Source of the DNA: Echinicola salinicaeni
Lineage (GTDB): Bacteria > Bacteroidota > Bacteroidia > Cytophagales > Cyclobacteriaceae
Reading direction: 5' to 3'
DNA: 64,000 bases
NCBI RefSeq assembly: GCF_014280965.1
Contig: NZ_JACODZ010000005.1
Span: 248,001 to 312,000, forward strand
A program made the position numbers and the translations under genes. The notes under the pieces were generated by a model, which did not search any database, was not told the DNA's origin, and was given only the letters and a program-made list of their open reading frames with translations. This document shows, piece by piece, positions 53,437-63,366 of this stretch (its first letter is position 1; every line of letters begins with the position of its first letter).

Positions 53437-54609
53437 ATGGATAAACAACAAGTACTGATCTTTGACACCACCCTAAGGGACGGAGAACAAGTCCCAGGCT
53501 GTAAGTTGAACACCCCTCAAAAAATCGAAATTGCCCAAAAACTCGAGCAACTCGGAGTAGATGTAATTGAGGCAGGTTTTCCTATTTCCAGTCCAGGGGA
53601 TTTCAAATCAGTTGTGGAAATCTCTAAAAGTGTATCAGAACCTATTATTTGCGGACTTTCTAGAGGTGTTCAAAAGGATATTGAAGTGGCTGCTGAAGCC
53701 CTTAAATATGCTAAAAGACCAAGAATCCATACAGGAATCGGAACCTCGCCTTCTCATATAAAATTTAAATTTAAAAGTACACCAGACCAAATTCTCGAAA
53801 GAGCTGTAGGAGCAGTCAAACACGCCAAAAAGTTTGTAGAGGATGTGGAATTTTATGCAGAAGATGCTGGCAGAACAGACAATGAATATCTTGCCCGAGT
53901 CTGTGAAGCTGTCATCAAAGCCGGAGCTACTGTACTTAATATCCCTGATACTACTGGTTATTGCTTACCTGATGAATATGGTGCAAAAGTCAAATACCTT
54001 ATGGACAATGTAGCGGGCATTGAAAATGTAATCATTTCAGCCCATTGCCACAATGATCTTGGCCTCGCTACTGCCAATGCCATATCTGCAGTAATGAATG
54101 GTGCAAGACAAATCGAATGTACCATAAACGGTATTGGAGAGCGAGCTGGAAACACTTCTTTAGAAGAGGTGGCCATGATAATGAAGCAACACCCAAGATT
54201 GGACGTTTATAACAATATCAACTCCAAATTGCTTAACCCAGTAAGTAGATTGGTTTCTGAAAGAATGGGGATGATCGTTCAGCCAAACAAAGCGATTGTC
54301 GGTTCCAATGCTTTTGCTCACTCCTCCGGTATCCACCAAGATGGTGTAATCAAAAACCGAGAAACTTACGAGATCATTGATCCAGAAGAGGTAGGCGTTC
54401 ATGAATCAATGATTGTACTAACTGCTAGAAGTGGCCGAGCTGCATTGGCATTCAGAGCACATAAAATTGGTTATAACCTGACCAAATTGCAACTGGATGA
54501 GGTTTATCAATTGTTCTTGGAGCATGCAGACCTTAAAAAGGAAATTACCGATGATGATTTACATGAGATCATGAAAGTAGCTAAGCTATCAGGAAAAGTA
54601 GAAGCTTAA
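53437..54609 (+). CDS. leuA: 2-isopropylmalate synthase, short form
   Basis: A 390-residue HMGL-like acyltransferase. Motifs are [13 protein letters not shown] (13-25), metal ligands in AHCHND (H203, H205) and the [16 protein letters not shown] segment. It condenses acetyl-CoA with 2-oxoisovalerate, the first step of leucine synthesis. It is about 130 residues shorter than the E. coli enzyme and has no LeuA dimer regulatory domain, so leucine inhibition through that domain is not expected. leuB, leuC and leuD are not adjacent. A homocitrate- or citramalate-type specificity cannot be excluded. Confidence 0.85.
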   Translation: MDKQQVLIFDTTLRDGEQVPGCKLNTPQKIEIAQKLEQLGVDVIEAGFPISSPGDFKSVVEISKSVSEPIICGLSRGVQKDIEVAAEALKYAKRPRIHTGIGTSPSHIKFKFKSTPDQILERAVGAVKHAKKFVEDVEFYAEDAGRTDNEYLARVCEAVIKAGATVLNIPDTTGYCLPDEYGAKVKYLMDNVAGIENVIISAHCHNDLGLATANAISAVMNGARQIECTINGIGERAGNTSLEEVAMIMKQHPRLDVYNNINSKLLNPVSRLVSERMGMIVQPNKAIVGSNAFAHSSGIHQDGVIKNRETYEIIDPEEVGVHESMIVLTARSGRAALAFRAHKIGYNLTKLQLDEVYQLFLEHADLKKEITDDDLHEIMKVAKLSGKVEA

Positions 54610-54630
54610 GAAAAAATATTTATCCATAAA

Positions 54631-54666
54631 AAAATCCAGATCGTTTTAACGATCTGGATTTTTTTC
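54631..54666 (+). terminator. Intrinsic terminator after leuA
   Basis: Arms AATCCAGATCG and CGATCTGGATT, loop TTTTAA, followed by a long T run. Convergent with ffh, so it may serve both. Confidence 0.9.
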
Positions 54667-54684
54667 ATTTATACCTAACACATA

Positions 54685-56025
54685 TTATCTTCTTCCTCCT
54701 GCTTTAGGCATCAGATTACCCAATGCTCGTTGAGCTCCCCCCATTTTATTCATTTGCTTCATCAATTTTCTCATATCAGAAAACTGTTTCATCAAATTAT
54801 TAACTTCTTGAATAGACCTTCCACTTCCCTTCGCTATTCTTCTCCTTCTTCCTCCATCAATCACATCAGGGTTCTCACGCTCCAAAGGTGTCATACTTCT
54901 GATAATCGCTTCTATTGGTTTGAAAGAATCATCATCAATATCCAATCCTTTGATCGCTTTACCCATTCCAGGGATCATCCCCATTAAATCTTTCAAGTTA
55001 CCCATTTTCTTGATTTGCTCAAGTTGGGAAAGGAAATCATCAAAGTTAAACTGATTCTTACGGATTTTTGCATTGATCCTTTTAGCTTCATCTTCATCAA
55101 AAGACTGCTGAGCACGCTCTACCAAAGATACAACGTCACCCATGCCAAGGATTCGCTGAGCCATACGGTCAGGATAGAACACATCCAAATTTTCCATCTT
55201 CTCACCAGTAGAAATAAACTTGATTGGTTTATCTACTACGTGACGGATAGAAATCGCTGCACCACCACGGGTATCACCATCCAATTTGGTCAAAACTACC
55301 CCATTGAAGTCTAATCGCTCATCAAAGGTTTTGGCTGTATTGACAGCATCCTGACCGGTCATTGAGTCAACTACAAACAAGGTTTCAGCTGGATTAAGAT
55401 GCTCCTTTAATTCAGAGATCTCATTCATCATCTGTTCATCCACTGCCAAACGACCAGCTGTATCGACGATTACGGTTTTCTTTCCGTTTTTCTTAGCATA
55501 TTCAATGGCCTTAGATGCAATGTCCAAGGCATTTTTATTTTCAGGCTCAGCATATACCTCTACACCTATCTGCTCACCCAAAGTTTTCAACTGCTCAATC
55601 GCCGCAGGTCTATAAATATCACAAGCTACCAATAATACTTGTCTTCCCTGCTTTTTAAGGTGGCTGGCCAATTTTCCAGAAAAGGTAGTTTTACCTGAAC
55701 CTTGAAGTCCGGAAATCAATATCACTCCAGGATCACCACTTAGGTTAATATCCTCCTTTTTGCCTCCCATCAATTTGGTCAGCTCTTCCTGAGTGATCTT
55801 TACTAATAATTGCCCTGGAGAAACAGAGATCAACACATCCCTGCCTAAAGCTTCCGTCTTAATAGTATCGGTAACTTCCTTGGCTACTTTATAGTTAACA
55901 TCAGCATCAATCAAGGCTCTTCTGATCTCCTTAACCGTACTGGCAACATTGATCTCCGTGATTTTACCTGTCCCTTTTAGGGTCTTAAATGCTTTATCTA
56001 ATTTATAACTAAGATTATCAAACAT
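54685..56025 (-). CDS. ffh: Signal recognition particle protein Ffh
   Basis: A 446-residue SRP54-type GTPase that directs nascent membrane proteins to FtsY. The N domain (1-90) precedes the G domain with G1 GLQGSGKTTFS (106-116), VDTAGRL and TKLDGDTRGG, then the methionine-rich M domain (about 300-446) that binds SRP RNA and signal sequences. ATG 56025 was chosen; the frame stays open to 56115 but the extra 30 residues do not belong to Ffh. The length agrees with other Ffh proteins. Confidence 0.96.
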   Translation of the reverse strand: MFDNLSYKLDKAFKTLKGTGKITEINVASTVKEIRRALIDADVNYKVAKEVTDTIKTEALGRDVLISVSPGQLLVKITQEELTKLMGGKKEDINLSGDPGVILISGLQGSGKTTFSGKLASHLKKQGRQVLLVACDIYRPAAIEQLKTLGEQIGVEVYAEPENKNALDIASKAIEYAKKNGKKTVIVDTAGRLAVDEQMMNEISELKEHLNPAETLFVVDSMTGQDAVNTAKTFDERLDFNGVVLTKLDGDTRGGAAISIRHVVDKPIKFISTGEKMENLDVFYPDRMAQRILGMGDVVSLVERAQQSFDEDEAKRINAKIRKNQFNFDDFLSQLEQIKKMGNLKDLMGMIPGMGKAIKGLDIDDDSFKPIEAIIRSMTPLERENPDVIDGGRRRRIAKGSGRSIQEVNNLMKQFSDMRKLMKQMNKMGGAQRALGNLMPKAGGRR

Positions 56026-56347
56026 GTGTCTTATTCTTCTATTTAGTGCAAAAATACAATAATTTAATTTTTTTAGAAGGCATGGCTCTTTTATTCTCAA
56101 TTTCTTATTCAACAACTGGCCTTTTTCCTAAGTCTATTTAAGAACAAGTAAAACGTTATAGCAATTCATTCAAATTTTTTATTTAGAGACATTCTATATT
56201 TATGCATTTTATTTACAGTTTAATTCAAAAAATACCCTAATCACGGTATTTTATTTTTTGAAATTTTATTGTACATTAGTCTTACTGTTTCACTTTTTTC
56301 AATCAAACAAAGTAATTATACTTTACTTTTAATTTTTAATCCTAAAA
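56026..56347. other. AT-rich intergenic region upstream of ffh
   Basis: 322 bp without a gene-like frame; the longest plus-strand frame found by eye is 12 codons. It should hold the ffh promoter on the minus strand. T-rich stretches with TATTTTTTG-like sequence near 56250-56261 could be promoters in the plus direction toward the orphan terminator. Confidence 0.3.
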
Positions 56348-56382
56348 GAAAGCCGCCGGATAAAACCAGCGGCTTTTTTTAT
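56348..56382 (+). terminator. Orphan intrinsic terminator
   Basis: Arms AGCCGCCGG and CCAGCGGCT (one mismatch) with loop ATAAAA, followed by seven Ts on the plus strand. No plus-strand gene lies upstream after leuA and its own terminator, so it may end an unseen small RNA. Confidence 0.7.
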
Positions 56383-56592
56383 TCCTATCTAACCTATCTC
56401 CTTCTACTGATTTTTTTTTCGTGAGCATTATATGCAAAAAGTAAAATCCGCCACTGCACATTATACATGCATCATCTTGTATTTTCAATCCTAAATCTTC
56501 AATTGATCATCACATTGATTAGAATCACATTTTAGTATTAAGAACGTTTTATCCCCTAAGGATGAACATACGGTAAAAAAATTAAGCCTAAA

Positions 56593-56634
56593 AATAAAAA
56601 AAGCCGCACCAAGCAGTATTACTGCAGGCACGGC
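56593..56634 (-). terminator. Intrinsic terminator after SusD-2
   Basis: Read on the minus strand, GCCG pairs with CGGC, GCAGT pairs with ACTGC inside it, with two G-T wobbles, then a T run. It lies 52 bp past the SusD-2 stop. Confidence 0.75.
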
Positions 56635-56685
56635 CTAAATTGTCCCCAAAACAATTTTTACTCAAATTTTTAAGATGAAACTTTA

Positions 56686-58269
56686 TTAATTTACATCCCA
56701 GAATATTTGGTTGCTAAGCTTATCATCAGACTGAACCTTAGCATAGTTTTCAGTATTGTAAGTCTGCTCAGATCCAGGATACATCCAACGACTTGGAGGA
56801 GTACTTTGCTGGTTAGAATTATCTACCCAGAATTCCAATTCCACTTTATCAAGTCTTCTAAGTTCATGCCAGCTTTCAGTAGGTTGAACTATGTTAAAAT
56901 GTAACCATTTCTGCTCTGCGATCAACTTCAACTGCTCATCAGCGCTAGCAGCAGCATCCCAAGAAACAGCATCCATTGTTAAATAACTTGCAATAGCTGC
57001 ATCAGTTGGAACTACTGGAGCAGCTGCTTCGGTATTGTTACTGATGCTTCTCAAGTATTCATAGAAACTGATGGACTGCTTGATAGCTTCTTCATAATGC
57101 ATCTTAGCCATTGAGCTCTGGCCTTCTTTCAAGTAGTGCTCAGCTGCCATCAAATGTACTTCCGAAGCAGTCATGATGACACCTGGGAAGTATTGGTTTC
57201 TACTGAAGGTAGATCTATTGTAAATACTCAAAGTCTGAGACAATACCAAATCATTCTGTGCAGTTGGGTTCAACAAAGGATCCAATCCCATATATTCACC
57301 ATTAGCTTCTTCACCTGGTTCGAACACATAAGTCAATCTTGGATCTTGGTTATCCACCATATGGCTCAAAATAGCCTCACCTGCCAAGTTACCATCCCAA
57401 GACTCTAATCCATCCTGAAATTGAGTAGCTCCCATTAGGGTACCCAAAGTATGGATTCTGAAAAGGATATTATCATCATTATCAGTAACTACTGGGTAAT
57501 CAGAAGGATTAGACAAAATCTCAGCGATTTCAGCAGTCGCTCTAGCTGCGAATTCGCTAGTTCCACTCACTCTGGTAAGCATTCTCAATCTCAAAGAGTT
57601 GATATATTTCAACCATAATTCGACATCACCACGGTTGATCAAATCCTGAGTATTGAAATCAGCCTCAACAGCTTGATTAATTTCTAAGCCTCTCAACTCA
57701 TCGGCAAAGCCTGCCAAATCATCTAGCATTTTAGTATAGATGTCGCTAGCCTTGTCGTAACCTGCATATGATTTAGTATAATCACCACCATTTTGGCTAA
57801 GCATTCCTGCTTCAGTCCATGGGATATCACCATGTAAATCTACCATTTGCTGAGTTTGACCATAGAAATAGGTATTTGCAGCAATCATGAACAAACGGTT
57901 ATCTTCTTGCTCCTGCTCAGTTAGCCCATTGTATACTTTTTCTAACTCACGGTATTGGGCCATGAAGTTATAATAAGCATCCCAGATATCATTTACAGCA
58001 GCAGATCCTGGTACATATTGGTTTTCAATATTCACCCAGCCAGTAGCCTGAGTATATCTGTTTGAAGTAATTCTTTTAACTACAAAGTAATCTCTGTAAC
58101 CTGGTAATACATACAGTCTATTGGAATGAATCATTCCTGTAAACTGCTTTCCTACTGTAGTTTCAGAAAGCTTAGAAGGATCTGTATAATTATCCGCAAA
58201 GTCTGACATGGTACAGCTTGCTAAGCTACCGATCAGAAATATATATATAAATAGTCTATTGATATTCAT
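56686..58269 (-). CDS. SusD/RagB-like lipoprotein (SusD_2 type)
   Basis: A 527-residue lipoprotein with leader MNINRLFIYIFLIGSLASC (C19, lipobox LASC). It belongs to the SusD-like group in which the helix pattern starts MIHSNRLYVLPGYRDYFVVK and contains YYNFMAQYRELEKVYNGLTE; the ending MDAVSWDAAASADEQLKLIA plus AEQKWLHFNIVQPTESWHEL is characteristic. It is less like classic SusD than the protein at 44966. It follows SusC-2 by 33 bp and should form the lid over that barrel. Confidence 0.88.
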   Translation of the reverse strand: MNINRLFIYIFLIGSLASCTMSDFADNYTDPSKLSETTVGKQFTGMIHSNRLYVLPGYRDYFVVKRITSNRYTQATGWVNIENQYVPGSAAVNDIWDAYYNFMAQYRELEKVYNGLTEQEQEDNRLFMIAANTYFYGQTQQMVDLHGDIPWTEAGMLSQNGGDYTKSYAGYDKASDIYTKMLDDLAGFADELRGLEINQAVEADFNTQDLINRGDVELWLKYINSLRLRMLTRVSGTSEFAARATAEIAEILSNPSDYPVVTDNDDNILFRIHTLGTLMGATQFQDGLESWDGNLAGEAILSHMVDNQDPRLTYVFEPGEEANGEYMGLDPLLNPTAQNDLVLSQTLSIYNRSTFSRNQYFPGVIMTASEVHLMAAEHYLKEGQSSMAKMHYEEAIKQSISFYEYLRSISNNTEAAAPVVPTDAAIASYLTMDAVSWDAAASADEQLKLIAEQKWLHFNIVQPTESWHELRRLDKVELEFWVDNSNQQSTPPSRWMYPGSEQTYNTENYAKVQSDDKLSNQIFWDVN

Positions 58270-58302
58270 GTCTATTAATATGAATTGTTCTTAAACTAGC
58301 TT

Positions 58303-61300
58303 TTAGAATTTAGCTCTTAACATTACACCATAAGTTCTGGTTGCAGGGTTGGTACCTGCACTTGTCAAGGACTGAGCCCATCTTGAGCCACCTGTTAACA
58401 CCTCAGGATCTAGGTTCTTGATATTTCTGTAAAGGAAGAATAAATTTCTACCAAATACTGAAACATTCACGTTAGAAGCACCAATTTTAGAGGTGATATG
58501 ATTAGGAAGTGTATAACCAATAGAAAGCTCTCTCAATTTTGCATAGTCATTGTCCTTGATATATAGTTCATATCTTGACTGGCTATACTGAGGACCACCC
58601 CAGTTATAAGTCATTTGGTAATAATATGCTTGAGAAACCACATTGGTATTTTCTTGACCATCAGCCGTAACACCATCCATCAACATACCGTCGTGGTATA
58701 CTGTTTCACCATTTGGACCTTGAGTAGTAGAATGAGGAACTTGTACACCTTGTCCATCTTCATCTTGATAATAAGCAAGACCACCTCTTTCTTCATTCAT
58801 ATTGTTCAAACTTTCCTCAGTCAAACCACGGCTAGTCATCCAGTTAATACCAGTTGGCATTACACTACCTCCGATCTGGAAGTCGATTACTGCTGATACA
58901 TTGAAATTCTTATATCTAACATCATTGATGAAACCACCTACTGCATCAGGCATAGCATTACCCGCTTTGATCCAGTTTTGGTCATCAATTTTATATAGAC
59001 CGTTTGGCTGAACAATTCTATTTCCGTTATCATCAGTAGCCACTGGACGAGCATAAAAATCACCCATTGGATTACCAACTACAGAACGAAGCTGAGCAGC
59101 ATTACCATCATAGTCTCTGTGTAGCAATTCAGTTGCACCATTGGCCAACTTCTCTACCTTGTTGACGTTTTTAGCAATATTAAAGATAGCATTCCATCCG
59201 AAATCTCTTGTTTCGATAATCGCACCATTCAAAGAAACTTCAACACCTTGGTTTCTCAAAGTACCAATATTGGTCAATACCGATCTTGCTCCTGAAGTTG
59301 AAGGCAAGGTCAATGGCAAAATTTGGTCACGAATCTGTGCATTATAGTAAGAGACATCTAATCCAAAACGATTGTTAAAGAACCTTGTATCCAAACCAAA
59401 TTCAAATTCATGCTTTTGCTCCGGACGGATCAAGTCGTTTCCAAAGCTAGTTCCCAAATTGGTATAAAGTACATTATTTCCACCCGGCTGTTGCTCACCT
59501 AATGAGTTTTGGTTATAAGCAATATTCGCTCTGTAAATATCAGGATAGTTACCCACGATACCCCAAGAACCTCTCAGCTTAGAGAAAGTAATGAACTGAG
59601 GTAAGGTAATCGCATCAGAAATCGCAAAACTTGAGTTAACAGAAGGATAAACAAAAGTATTGTTATCAGGATTCATGGTAGAAATTCTATCTCTACGGAT
59701 AGTTCCTTCCACAAACCAAACACCTTTATAATCCAAGTTAACGGTACCCAAAGCAGCATCAATCACCCTATCCGTTCTATTTGAACCTGAGTTTGGAATA
59801 TTTGTGGAAGCCACAACATCAAATAGATTTTCTGAACTCAAACCACCGTTAGTACTTCTGTTGACAGTATTAAAGCTTTCTTGTCTAGCAGTATAACCTG
59901 CCATGGCACTGAAAGTCACCTCATCTGTAATTTGCTTCTTATAGTTAAGCATTACATCTCCATAGAGAATACTGAACAATTCAGTACGCATACCAAATGA
60001 ACCGGAAGGTCCAAAGGCCAATGGTCTTGTAGTAGATCTTGCATCTTCTGAATAACGGTTAGTGAAATCCGTAGACACACGAGCTCTCAAGTTCAATTCT
60101 TTGGTAATATCAAAGGTATTGGTCAAACTACCAATCACACGATTACTGTTTTCATTCAACATATGCTTGTTAACTCTCCAAGCATAATCTGCAATGGCTG
60201 ACAAAAATCCACTTCCTGAAATATTTTCATCGGGAGTTAAACTCTGTCCATTACCAGTCACGAACCTATAACCTCTACTAGTCTGATAATTATCCAAATA
60301 CCAAGCTCCATTATCAAAACGCGTCATCATACCGCCGAAGTTATTGATCATTCGGTCGATAGAATAAGGACGGTTCTTCGTGTTCTGATTGATATAGTTA
60401 ATCATCAAATCCGTTTTCCACTTTTTGCTAACCTTATAGGTAGAATTCAAGTTAACAATGTTCTTGCTGTTCTTAGAATTCAAACTCAAGGCCTCATTGT
60501 CCTGACGGGTCAATGAAAGACGGAAACTTCCTTTATCATTGGCATTAGAGATCGCTACATTCACTTGAGAACTCACTGGATTGTTAAACAAGGCAGCATA
60601 GTTGTCCTCTTGAGCCACGTAAGGTCTCATTTCACCATCCCAAGTACGCATTGGTTGGCCATCAAATTCAGGCCCAAAGTTAATGGTCGTATTAGGCACG
60701 ATGCGCTCACCGGTTTCCTCGTCATAGTTAAAGCCATCTTCAGCTTGACCCAAATCCCAAACATGAGCAGGACCACCTGGACCTCTTACGTTTTGGTATT
60801 TAGGCAAATAGGCAATCTTATCTACAGTGTAATTAGCATTAAAATCTACACTCATGCCTTTTTCACCTGATTTACCTTTTTTGGTGGTAATCAATACAAC
60901 ACCGTTTACCGCTTCAGAACCATATAGGGCTGCAGCAGAGGCACCTTTCAAAATAGAGATGTTATCAATATCAGCAGGGTTAATGTCCAATAGACCATTA
61001 CCTCTCAAACGCTGATCACTCCAATAATTATTATTGGTAACTTCTTCGTTACGGATAGGCACACCATCCAATACGATCAATGGCTGGTTTTTACCTGTAA
61101 TGGAGTTGACACCACGGATCTGAATATTAACTGCTGAAGTAGCACCACCAGCACCGGTTTGAATTCTAACTCCTGGAGCTTTACCATAAAGAGCAGAAGC
61201 AACATTAGGCGTTCCTACCTTCACCAATTCATCAGACTTTACGGTAGTAGTCGCATAACCTAGCGCTTTTTGTTTTTTGTCCATACCGAAGGCGGTTACC

Positions 61301-61719
61301 ACATACTCATCAAGTGCTGCAGCCTCCTCTTCTAGGACAATATTAAGTTCTGTTTGATTGCCGATTGCAATCGTTTGCGTGGTAAAACCTAGAAAAGAAA
61401 CCACCAAAGTTGAATTGGCAGGTACATCCAGTGTGAATTTACCATCTAAATCAGTAATAGTACCAATACTTTTTCCCTGAATGGTTACAGCAGCACCTGG
61501 TAATGGTTCGCCATTGGTATCTGTTACGGTTCCTTTTATTGTGATATCAGCCTTGTTGATACTGATACCATCATTAAAAATCGGAGCGTTTTCTAGTACA
61601 TTCGCCGAAGCATGACCAGAAAGCACTAAACCTACCAGCATACTCTGGGCTAATAGGACCTTGCTTTTCCTTTTGAAAGGCAAATTGGGTTTCGTTTTGC
61701 GGGTAATTAGTTTTTTCAT
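58303..61719 (-). CDS. SusC/RagA family TonB-linked outer membrane protein
   Basis: A 1138-residue importer. The N-terminus MKKLITRKTKPNLPFKRKSK is unusually basic before the hydrophobic leader LLAQSMLVGLVLSGHASA. A CarboxypepD_reg-like domain (GEPLPGAAVTIQGKSIGTIT) follows, then plug residues DEYVVTAFGMDKKQKALGYA, where the family usually reads VVVGYG, and a large barrel. ATG 61719 was chosen; the frame stays open to 61764. With the downstream SusD_2-type lipoprotein it forms an import pair without an adjacent CAZyme. It is divergent from a LacI-type regulator whose operators probably lie between them. Confidence 0.92.
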   Translation of the reverse strand: MKKLITRKTKPNLPFKRKSKVLLAQSMLVGLVLSGHASANVLENAPIFNDGISINKADITIKGTVTDTNGEPLPGAAVTIQGKSIGTITDLDGKFTLDVPANSTLVVSFLGFTTQTIAIGNQTELNIVLEEEAAALDEYVVTAFGMDKKQKALGYATTTVKSDELVKVGTPNVASALYGKAPGVRIQTGAGGATSAVNIQIRGVNSITGKNQPLIVLDGVPIRNEEVTNNNYWSDQRLRGNGLLDINPADIDNISILKGASAAALYGSEAVNGVVLITTKKGKSGEKGMSVDFNANYTVDKIAYLPKYQNVRGPGGPAHVWDLGQAEDGFNYDEETGERIVPNTTINFGPEFDGQPMRTWDGEMRPYVAQEDNYAALFNNPVSSQVNVAISNANDKGSFRLSLTRQDNEALSLNSKNSKNIVNLNSTYKVSKKWKTDLMINYINQNTKNRPYSIDRMINNFGGMMTRFDNGAWYLDNYQTSRGYRFVTGNGQSLTPDENISGSGFLSAIADYAWRVNKHMLNENSNRVIGSLTNTFDITKELNLRARVSTDFTNRYSEDARSTTRPLAFGPSGSFGMRTELFSILYGDVMLNYKKQITDEVTFSAMAGYTARQESFNTVNRSTNGGLSSENLFDVVASTNIPNSGSNRTDRVIDAALGTVNLDYKGVWFVEGTIRRDRISTMNPDNNTFVYPSVNSSFAISDAITLPQFITFSKLRGSWGIVGNYPDIYRANIAYNQNSLGEQQPGGNNVLYTNLGTSFGNDLIRPEQKHEFEFGLDTRFFNNRFGLDVSYYNAQIRDQILPLTLPSTSGARSVLTNIGTLRNQGVEVSLNGAIIETRDFGWNAIFNIAKNVNKVEKLANGATELLHRDYDGNAAQLRSVVGNPMGDFYARPVATDDNGNRIVQPNGLYKIDDQNWIKAGNAMPDAVGGFINDVRYKNFNVSAVIDFQIGGSVMPTGINWMTSRGLTEESLNNMNEERGGLAYYQDEDGQGVQVPHSTTQGPNGETVYHDGMLMDGVTADGQENTNVVSQAYYYQMTYNWGGPQYSQSRYELYIKDNDYAKLRELSIGYTLPNHITSKIGASNVNVSVFGRNLFFLYRNIKNLDPEVLTGGSRWAQSLTSAGTNPATRTYGVMLRAKF

Positions 61720-62289
61720 ATTTAATTGTTTAGGTGAAAGAGTTTTCCATTGAGACAAGCTCAAATACGCATCAATTAATTTTAGTTCTCCTCTCCATAA
61801 GGGTGATTACAGAGATTTAATACCTGGAATAAACCAGTAACCTGAAACATATATTATTGCTTTTTTTAGCAATTGAAATCATTAAAATCCTAGCTCAACT
61901 ACTTATTTAAAAACAATAATTTAACATTTCACTTAACACTTATTAAAATATTTTAACACCACCAAAGTAGAAATATATTTCATTGATTCAAAAAAAATTC
62001 TAAAAATGTTTGCGCACACACTATATTTGTTTGCGCACACATAGAAACAAAAGCAATAAACTAAGATTATATAAAAACTACGTTATTTTAAGATTCATTA
62101 AATATTACTCATCTTTGTAGCCTTTTAATTAAGTTTTTGGTTACAATTAAAAAATGTTGTTAACAATTCAGTAATACAACTACACTTGATTCCTATTATC
62201 AGGTGATTTTATTTTGCTGACAGTTGGAAAAAAGTCATTAAATTGTTCTGGATATAGCTAATTATATTCCAAATCAGCTTTATACTTAA
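61720..62289. other. Divergent regulatory region, SusC-2 / LacI
   Basis: 570 bp of AT-rich DNA. It holds the double palindrome at 62007-62041 and a plus-strand TATATTTG between its halves; the remaining DNA shows no frame longer than a few codons. A minus-strand TACTTTGG at 61963-61970 (plus CCAAAGTA), resembling a one-base-shorter -7 box, could serve SusC-2. Confidence 0.45.
62007..62041. promoter_or_regulatory. Two LacI-type operator palindromes around a -7 box
   Basis: TGTTTGCGCACACA occurs at 62007-62020 and again at 62028-62041, start to start 21 bp apart (two helical turns). Each is a near-palindrome, TGTnTGCGCAnACA, with a central CG as usual for LacI-family operators. TATATTTG at 62022-62029, a perfect TAnnTTTG read toward the regulator gene, lies between and slightly into the second copy. 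This fits autoregulation by the LacI-type protein and possibly control of SusC-2. Confidence 0.65.
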
Positions 62290-63363
62290 ATGGAGAAGAA
62301 TAAAACAATTCGGATTAAGGACATTGCCAAATTATCTGGTGTTTCAGTTGGAACAGTAGACAGGGTAATTCATAAAAGAGGCAAAGTTTCTGATGTAGCC
62401 CGTAAAAAGGTGGAGAAAATCTTGAAAGAAATCGACTACACCCCAAACCTTCTCGCCAAAACCTTAGGCTCAAATAAGACCAATAGAATTGCTGTATTGG
62501 TTCCCCACCCTGATGAAGATCCTTACTGGAAACTTTCTTTGGACAGTCTGGAGGCCTCAAAGAAAGAATGGCAACCCTACCAAATGCAAATCGAAACCCA
62601 TTTCTTTAAATTAAATGATGAAGAATCATTTAAAAGAGTAGCCTATAATGTTTTGGAAAATAAGCCCGATGCGATCATTAGTGCTCCTATCTTCCTCAAT
62701 GTAGCCTTGGATTTTTTTAAAGAAATACAGCGTTTGGGAATACCTTATGTTCATTTTAATACCATGATTAATGGAATATCTCCCCTTGCTTTTATCGGAC
62801 AGGATCTGTACCAAAGTGGTCAGTTGGCAGGTTCTTTGATCGATCTCTGCACCAAATCCAACTCAGGAACAGTAGCCATCTTGCATATCAGCGAAAAAGT
62901 CCAACACTCTGTTCACTTTATTGAAAAAGAAAGGGGGTTTAGGGACTATTTTAACAAAAAACAATCTAGTAAGATGGAGGTCATATCCATTATTATCGAG
63001 GGTGATGATATGAAGTCTTTTGAATCCAAACTAGTAGATGCTATTAAATCCAATGATATTAAAGGATTATTCATTCCGACTTCTTCGGGTGCCAAACTAA
63101 CCGCTAATATTATTAGTAAATACAAGCTTCCTAATATTTGTATAGTAGGATATGATTTGTTGAAGGAGAATATAGAATTATTAAAATCAGGTCAGATTAA
63201 TTTTCTGATCAACCAAAATCCAAACAGACAAGTAAATAGAGGAATTTACCACTTGGCCAATCATCTATTATTCAAAAAAGAGACACCAAAATTAGAACTT
63301 TTCCCCCTTGAGGTAATTACTAAACATAATCTGGATTCTTATATCAAATCCAATATCCATTAG
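62290..63363 (+). CDS. LacI-family transcriptional regulator
   Basis: A 357-residue repressor-type regulator. The N-terminal helix-turn-helix is IRIKDIAKLSGVSVGTVDRV (8-27) followed by VARKKVEKILKEIDYTPNLLA, the hinge region. The remainder is a periplasmic-binding-protein-like effector domain (about 65-345), with SAPIFLNVALDFF, FIGQDLYQSGQLAGSLI and VGYDLLKENIELLKSGQI. It is divergent from SusC-2/SusD-2; the shared palindromes suggest it regulates itself and the pair. The effector is probably a sugar but cannot be named. Confidence 0.93.
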   Translation: MEKNKTIRIKDIAKLSGVSVGTVDRVIHKRGKVSDVARKKVEKILKEIDYTPNLLAKTLGSNKTNRIAVLVPHPDEDPYWKLSLDSLEASKKEWQPYQMQIETHFFKLNDEESFKRVAYNVLENKPDAIISAPIFLNVALDFFKEIQRLGIPYVHFNTMINGISPLAFIGQDLYQSGQLAGSLIDLCTKSNSGTVAILHISEKVQHSVHFIEKERGFRDYFNKKQSSKMEVISIIIEGDDMKSFESKLVDAIKSNDIKGLFIPTSSGAKLTANIISKYKLPNICIVGYDLLKENIELLKSGQINFLINQNPNRQVNRGIYHLANHLLFKKETPKLELFPLEVITKHNLDSYIKSNIH

Positions 63364-63366
63364 GCC

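Noticed and set aside
56026-56115. Upstream extension of Ffh
   Set aside because: Ffh starts with its N domain at MFDNLSYKL; the added residues have no family counterpart.
57319-57328. GGTTCGAACA, resembling a tRNA T-loop
   Set aside because: It lies inside the SusD-2 coding sequence and no acceptor stem, D arm or anticodon arm fits around it.
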